Shown: piece after piece, positions 63,477 through 64,000 of the stretch
How positions within the stretch are numbered: position 1 is the first letter of the stretch
How the letters are laid out: each line of letters opens with the position of its first letter
Assembly: GCA_028689675.1 (NCBI GenBank)
Contig: JAQVCS010000004.1
Span: 103,619 to 167,618 of the forward strand
From: Desulfovibrionaceae bacterium
Lineage (GTDB): Bacteria > Desulfobacterota > Desulfovibrionia > Desulfovibrionales > Desulfovibrionaceae
DNA length: 64,000 nucleotides
Reading direction: 5' to 3'
The notes under the pieces: generated by a model
What the model saw: the letters and a program-made list of their open reading frames with translations, nothing else
What the model was told of the DNA's origin: nothing
The model's database searches: none
Program-made: the position numbers and the translations under genes

Positions 63477-63575
63477 ATGATTAACACCATTCTTTTCTTC
63501 TTGTTACTCACAGCTATTATTGGGGTATTTGGTTACCTAGCGTTCCGCCACAAGAGTGGAAAGCAAGCCTCTTAA
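63477..63575 (+). CDS. 32-residue membrane peptide
   Basis: A short frame starts MINTILFFLLLTAIIGVFGY and ends FRHKSGKQAS: one membrane helix and a basic tail. AAAGGGG lies 6 bases before the ATG, and the gene follows the previous small membrane gene closely, so the two are probably cotranslated. Function unknown. Confidence 0.55.
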   Translation: MINTILFFLLLTAIIGVFGYLAFRHKSGKQAS

Positions 63576-63838
63576 TTTACCCCGCAGCCATCCTTTTCTT
63601 ACAGAGGCGACTTCTTCGGATGCCGCCCTTTTCTTTATACAAATAAAAATCCCCCAACGTAGCTAGGGGTATTGAAGATGCGCCTGTAGGGCTTTATTAC
63701 CAGCAGCGCCCTAGGCGCATTGAAAACGATCTGATATCTGCATTCCTCGGCTCATAACTACCCGAGTAGCGGGTGGGTTTTTAAAGCTGCCATGTAGCAC
63801 ACAGAGCCGCAGGGCACAGAACACAGAACACAGGGCAC
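63576..63838. other. Region between small genes and the rRNA operon
   Basis: Holds several hairpins: a weak terminator near 63604-63635, the REP-like copy at 63679-63719, and CTACCCG-AGTA-GCGGGTGGGTTTTT near 63760-63782. No gene is supported. Confidence 0.5.
63679..63719. repeat. REP-like hairpin element, copy 2
   Basis: TGCGCCTGTAGGGCTTT and GCGCCCTAGGCGCA arms; same outline and ends (TGCGCCT / AGGCGCA) as 60923-60964, with base changes that mostly keep pairing. Confidence 0.6.
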
Positions 63839-63839
63839 A

Positions 63840-63878
63840 AAAAAAAGCTCTTCGCGCAAGAGCAGCGAAGAGCTTTTT
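63840..63878 (-). terminator. rRNA operon terminator
   Basis: AAAAAGCTCTTCGC and GCGAAGAGCTTTTT enclose 9 bases, directly after the 5S rRNA. Confidence 0.9.
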
Positions 63879-63888
63879 AGAAGAATCT

Positions 63889-64000
63889 TTGGCGGCGGCC
63901 TACTTTCCCACAATAAAGACTGCAGTATCATCGGCGAAGGAGAGCTTAACTTCCGAGTTCGGAATGGGGTCGGGTGTACCCTCTCCTCTATGGCCACCAA
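63889..64000 (-). rRNA. rrf: 5S ribosomal RNA, reaching the window edge
   Basis: On the minus strand the sequence begins TTGGTGGCCATAGAGGAG and contains the conserved CCCGACCCCATTCCGAACTC and GTTAAGCTC segments, ending GCCGCCAA, which pairs with the start. One to three bases may lie beyond the edge. 23S and 16S genes should follow to the right. Confidence 0.93.

Noticed and set aside
1..64000. CRISPR array or integrase gene
   Set aside because: I found no regularly spaced repeats and no recognisable integrase in the window; the integrase of the prophage must lie outside or be lost.

Overview
The window reads as a piece of the chromosome of an anaerobic sulfate-reducer-like deltaproteobacterium, most likely Desulfovibrionaceae. 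This is inferred from gene content alone: a soluble selenocysteine formate dehydrogenase with FdhE, FdhD and MobA beside it, a complete liv branched-chain amino-acid transporter, LarB/LarC nickel-cofactor genes, and many Tat-exported or lipid-anchored proteins. Intergenic regions are rich in short strong hairpins with T-runs.

The first 21 kb is accessory DNA. Bases 1-4.95 kb carry the end of a phage-like element: tail protein, a small NrdD-like protein, two lipoproteins, BrnTA and DinJ/YafQ toxin-antitoxin pairs, and two broken copies of one phage gene. It ends exactly at a 32-bp copy of the tRNA-His 3' end. Bases 5.1-11.4 kb hold chromosomal-looking genes, all on the minus strand: larC, larB, a Tat-exported DUF362 protein, a metallo-hydrolase, an esterase and an MFS transporter. 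Bases 11.6-20.8 kb hold a decayed prophage on the minus strand (terminase, antirepressor, tape-measure fragment, tail proteins). It is interrupted by an AT-rich HipA-like kinase/HIRAN cassette and ends next to the intact tRNA-His gene at 21.1 kb. The two tRNA-His sequences are in inverted orientation, which suggests that an inversion split one prophage in two.

The most novel feature is a family of three near-identical small loci, one at 1.4-1.6 kb and two in tandem at 11.6-12.3 kb. Each encodes a 27-28-residue hydrophobic peptide whose Shine-Dalgarno sequence is locked in a UCUCC-GAAA-GGAGG hairpin. Each faces a convergent strong promoter (TTGACA-17-TATAGA or TATATA) across a shared hairpin. 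This is the layout of a type I toxin-antitoxin system. A second regulatory RNA, resembling the phage P1 C4 antisense RNA, lies in front of the antirepressor.

From 21 kb onward the sequence is mainly core genome: murA, a BON lipoprotein, purM, cca, a pseudouridine synthase, der, livJHMGF, an EamA exporter, a secreted trypsin-like protease fused to Sel1 repeats, pgm, dnaA with a candidate origin, hslU, ileS, lspA, cpoB, the mobA/fdhBA/fdhE/fdhD formate-oxidation cluster, ddl, an HD protein, surface-polysaccharide genes, an AsmA-like protein, an IS200-type transposase, a dicarboxylate/amino-acid symporter, small membrane peptides, and the 5S end of an rRNA operon at the right edge.
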